A stretch of 64,000 nt of DNA from Bog-473 sp963804055 (GTDB lineage Bacteria; Actinomycetota; Acidimicrobiia; Acidimicrobiales; RAAP-2): contig CAWDOU010000011.1 in assembly GCA_963804055.1 (NCBI GenBank), positions 307,152-371,151 on the forward strand. The letters run 5' to 3'. A program made the position numbers and the translations under genes. The notes beneath the pieces are model-generated. The model worked only from the letters and a program-made list of their open reading frames with translations, ran no database searches and was not told the DNA's origin. Positions 62,551-64,000 of this stretch are shown in pieces (position 1 is the first letter of the stretch; each line of letters opens with the position of its first letter).

Positions 62551-63684
62551 TCAGTCGGACGTGACGCCGACGCCGAGACTGCCGGCGACAGCGAGCGAGT
62601 GCTCGGAGGCGCTGCCGAAGAGCGCCCCGTCGGTGGCGGCCCGCTTGACGTAGAGGTGGCAGTCGTGCTCCCACGTGAAGCCGATGCCGCCGAAGGACTG
62701 GATCGACTCGCGGCCCACCAGGTTCTGACAGTCGTCGCTGGCGGCCTTGGCCATCGACACCGCGGTGGCGCGAGTCGGAACGTCCTCGTTGATGGAGGCC
62801 ACGGCGAGGTAGCACAACGAACGGGCCCGCTCGATGGCGAGGAACATGTTGGTCATCTTGTGCTTCAAGGCCTGGAAGGACCCGATGGCGACGCCGAACT
62901 GCTGACGCTCCTTCAGGTAGGCCAACAGCAGCTGGAAGAGCGCATCACACGTGCCGACGGACTCGAGCGCCAGCCCGATCGTCGCCTCCTGCAGGGCCCG
63001 GTCGATCCCGCGCGTCGACGCCGCGCTGCCGGGCTCGCCCAAGGCGCTCTCGTCCGGGACGAACACATGGTCGAGCGTGGCGTCTGCGAGAGGGCGACTC
63101 GCATCGAGGGAGTGCACCGGCGTCAGTCCGGCGTCGGCGGCGGGCACCACGAACGCACCCACTCCCTCACCGGCACGGGCGATGACAATGATGTCGGTGG
63201 TGCCCTCGCCGGCCAGGATGCCGACCTTCTCTCCGGTCAGGGACCACCCTCCGTCGGCAGGCTCGGCGATCATGGTGACGTCGTCGAGGGCCCACGCCCT
63301 CGGGTGGTCGGCGAGGGCGACGGCGCCGGCGATGGCGCCTGAGGACACCCCGGAGAGGAAGCGTCGCCGCTGTTCCTCGGTGCCGACCTCGCTCACCATT
63401 GGAGCGAACTGGGTGACCGTGGCCAGGAGAGGCCCGGGGGCGACGGCGCGACCCAGCTCCTCCACGACGACGGCCGTCTCCACAATGGTGAGGCCGATGC
63501 CGCCGTACTCTTCGGGGATGGCCAGGGCGGGCCAGTCGAGGGCCACCATGGAGCCCCACAGCTTCTCGGGGGCCTCGCCTGTCTCGACGACGGCGCGGAC
63601 GACGTCGATGGGGCATTCCTTCTCGAGGAACGAGCGGACCGAAGCGCGCAGTTCTTCCTGCTCACCCGTGAACTCGAGCTCCAC
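62551..63684 (-). CDS. Acyl-CoA dehydrogenase family protein (FadE, alpha2beta2-like)
   Basis: 377 aa from GTG 63684 (VELEFTGEQEEL), with GGGAGGGAG six bases upstream. ACAD fold with LDWPALAIPEEYGGIGL, TGEKVGILAGEGTTDII, QQFGVAIGSFQALKHKMTNM and SFGGIGFTWEHDCHLYVKRA. The catalytic EGT motif is absent (LFGSASEH), as in the smaller or non-catalytic subunit of actinobacterial heteromeric FadE enzymes that act on sterol side chains and similar acyl-CoAs. No partner ACAD lies next to it in the window. Operator site 6 is about 80 bases upstream. Confidence 0.9.
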   Translation of the reverse strand: MELEFTGEQEELRASVRSFLEKECPIDVVRAVVETGEAPEKLWGSMVALDWPALAIPEEYGGIGLTIVETAVVVEELGRAVAPGPLLATVTQFAPMVSEVGTEEQRRRFLSGVSSGAIAGAVALADHPRAWALDDVTMIAEPADGGWSLTGEKVGILAGEGTTDIIVIARAGEGVGAFVVPAADAGLTPVHSLDASRPLADATLDHVFVPDESALGEPGSAASTRGIDRALQEATIGLALESVGTCDALFQLLLAYLKERQQFGVAIGSFQALKHKMTNMFLAIERARSLCYLAVASINEDVPTRATAVSMAKAASDDCQNLVGRESIQSFGGIGFTWEHDCHLYVKRAATDGALFGSASEHSLAVAGSLGVGVTSD

Positions 63685-63764
63685 CGCACTCCCTCCCCGG
63701 CCTGGCCGGTTCCCTCTCGGACCCCGCCGGCACCTCCCTGGGCGCTGGCGGATCGGGGCGAGTG

Positions 63765-63786
63765 TACCTGACGCCAATGTCAGCCT
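63765..63786. promoter_or_regulatory. TetR-type palindrome, site 6
   Basis: TACCTGAC-GCCAAT-GTCAGCCT with the core CTGAC-N6-GTCAG perfect (63768-63783). It sits upstream of the leftward acyl-CoA dehydrogenase gene (start 63684) and completes a set of six sites in the window, all in front of lipid or CoA genes. Confidence 0.65.
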
Positions 63787-63937
63787 CTGGTGCCTGTGCT
63801 ACCTTCACGCCGCCCCGTTTTCTGGGAAGGAACGTGGTTGGGTGTGCCCTGGGGGGTCGCCGGTCCGTGGCGCAAGCCCGGGCCGGCGACGCGGGGGGCC
63901 TGCTGCGACAGATCAACTCTCGGAGCGTCCACCCTCG

Positions 63938-63965
63938 CGGACACCGTGAGGCGCTCGCCTACACT
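63938..63965 (+). promoter_or_regulatory. Likely tRNA promoter (-35 CGGACA, -10 TACACT)
   Basis: TACACT (63960-63965) lies eight bases before the tRNA start, and CGGACA (63938-63943) is 16 bases further upstream. The -35 matches TTGACA at GACA only. Confidence 0.4.
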
Positions 63966-63972
63966 CTCCGGT

Positions 63973-64000
63973 GCGCCTCTAGCTCAACGGCAGAGCAACG
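63973..64000 (+). tRNA. tRNA, 3' part cut by window edge
   Basis: GCGCCTC acceptor arm, TA, then a D arm with GCTC stem, AACGGCA loop and GAGC stem (63982-63996), as in class I tRNAs. The sequence ends at base 28 or so of the tRNA, before the anticodon, so the amino acid cannot be told. Confidence 0.8.

Overview
The window is a gene-dense, very GC-rich (about 70%) bacterial chromosome segment with many GTG starts and many NTGA stop/start overlaps. Its families (DUF3817, DUF222-HNH, TetR regulators, many acyl-CoA dehydrogenases, thiolases and crotonases, and secreted GYWLVASDGGIF-repeat proteins) point to an actinobacterium, probably class Acidimicrobiia. That placement is inference from gene content; there is no rRNA in the window. 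It holds no IS element, prophage or CRISPR array. The only RNA gene is a tRNA cut by the right edge.

Layout. 0-9.3 kb: mixed housekeeping (two crotonase-fold proteins, SIMPL protein, rlmN, a thiolase-fold protein without the usual catalytic residues, DinB and SRPBCC proteins, DUF3817). 9.3-15.4 kb: a leftward branched-chain-amino-acid-type ABC operon (substrate-binding protein, fused LivH-LivM permease, LivG, LivF) ending in a thiolase. 15.6-22.0 kb: fused CoA-transferase divergent from a TetR regulator, SDR, TesB thioesterase, ureidoglycolate-lyase-like protein, cupin, and a frameshifted 2-hydroxyacid dehydrogenase. 22.1-25.1 kb: a secreted repeat protein whose first half is broken by about ten frame changes. 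25.1-34.2 kb: a catabolic set (SRPBCC, RraA-like, ThuA-like, Zn alcohol dehydrogenase, VOC, PEP-mutase-like, RidA, class II aldolase, SDR, aldehyde dehydrogenase, hydrolase). 34.3-37.3 kb: YihY membrane protein, small Cys protein, DUF222-HNH protein, ferredoxin. 37.3-41.2 kb: acyl-CoA dehydrogenase, thiolase, and an HMG-CoA-synthase-like protein fused to a DUF35/OB domain, in one operon. 41.3-49.2 kb: second secreted repeat protein, methyltransferase, thioesterase, two small genes around a strong terminator, acyl-CoA ligase divergent from a DUF35 protein and thiolase, broken VOC gene. 49.2-55.0 kb: SDR and SRPBCC divergent from FAD oxidoreductase, DUF1365 and CFA-synthase-like methyltransferase, followed by a B12-binding MerR regulator with the CarH photoreceptor motif. 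55.0-62.1 kb: acetate module (acs with a frameshift, SatP-type transporter, LytS/LytTR two-component pair, small membrane protein, ActP-type symporter). 62.1-64.0 kb: DUF985 cupin, acyl-CoA dehydrogenase, partial tRNA.

Connections. A palindrome, AACCTGAC-N6-GTCAGGTT, occurs perfectly between the TetR gene and the fused CoA-transferase, and in weaker form in front of five other lipid or CoA-linked transcription units (20.6, 27.2, 30.8, 47.1 and 63.8 kb). This suggests one TetR-type regulon over much of the window. A second operator type (TTTA-N4-TAAA) lies in the divergent promoter of the FAD/DUF1365/CFA cluster and at the start of the B12-MerR gene, suggesting light-controlled membrane lipid modification. 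A 14-bp direct repeat at 21-bp phase lies between the SatP-type gene and the LytS/LytTR genes and is a candidate LytTR site.
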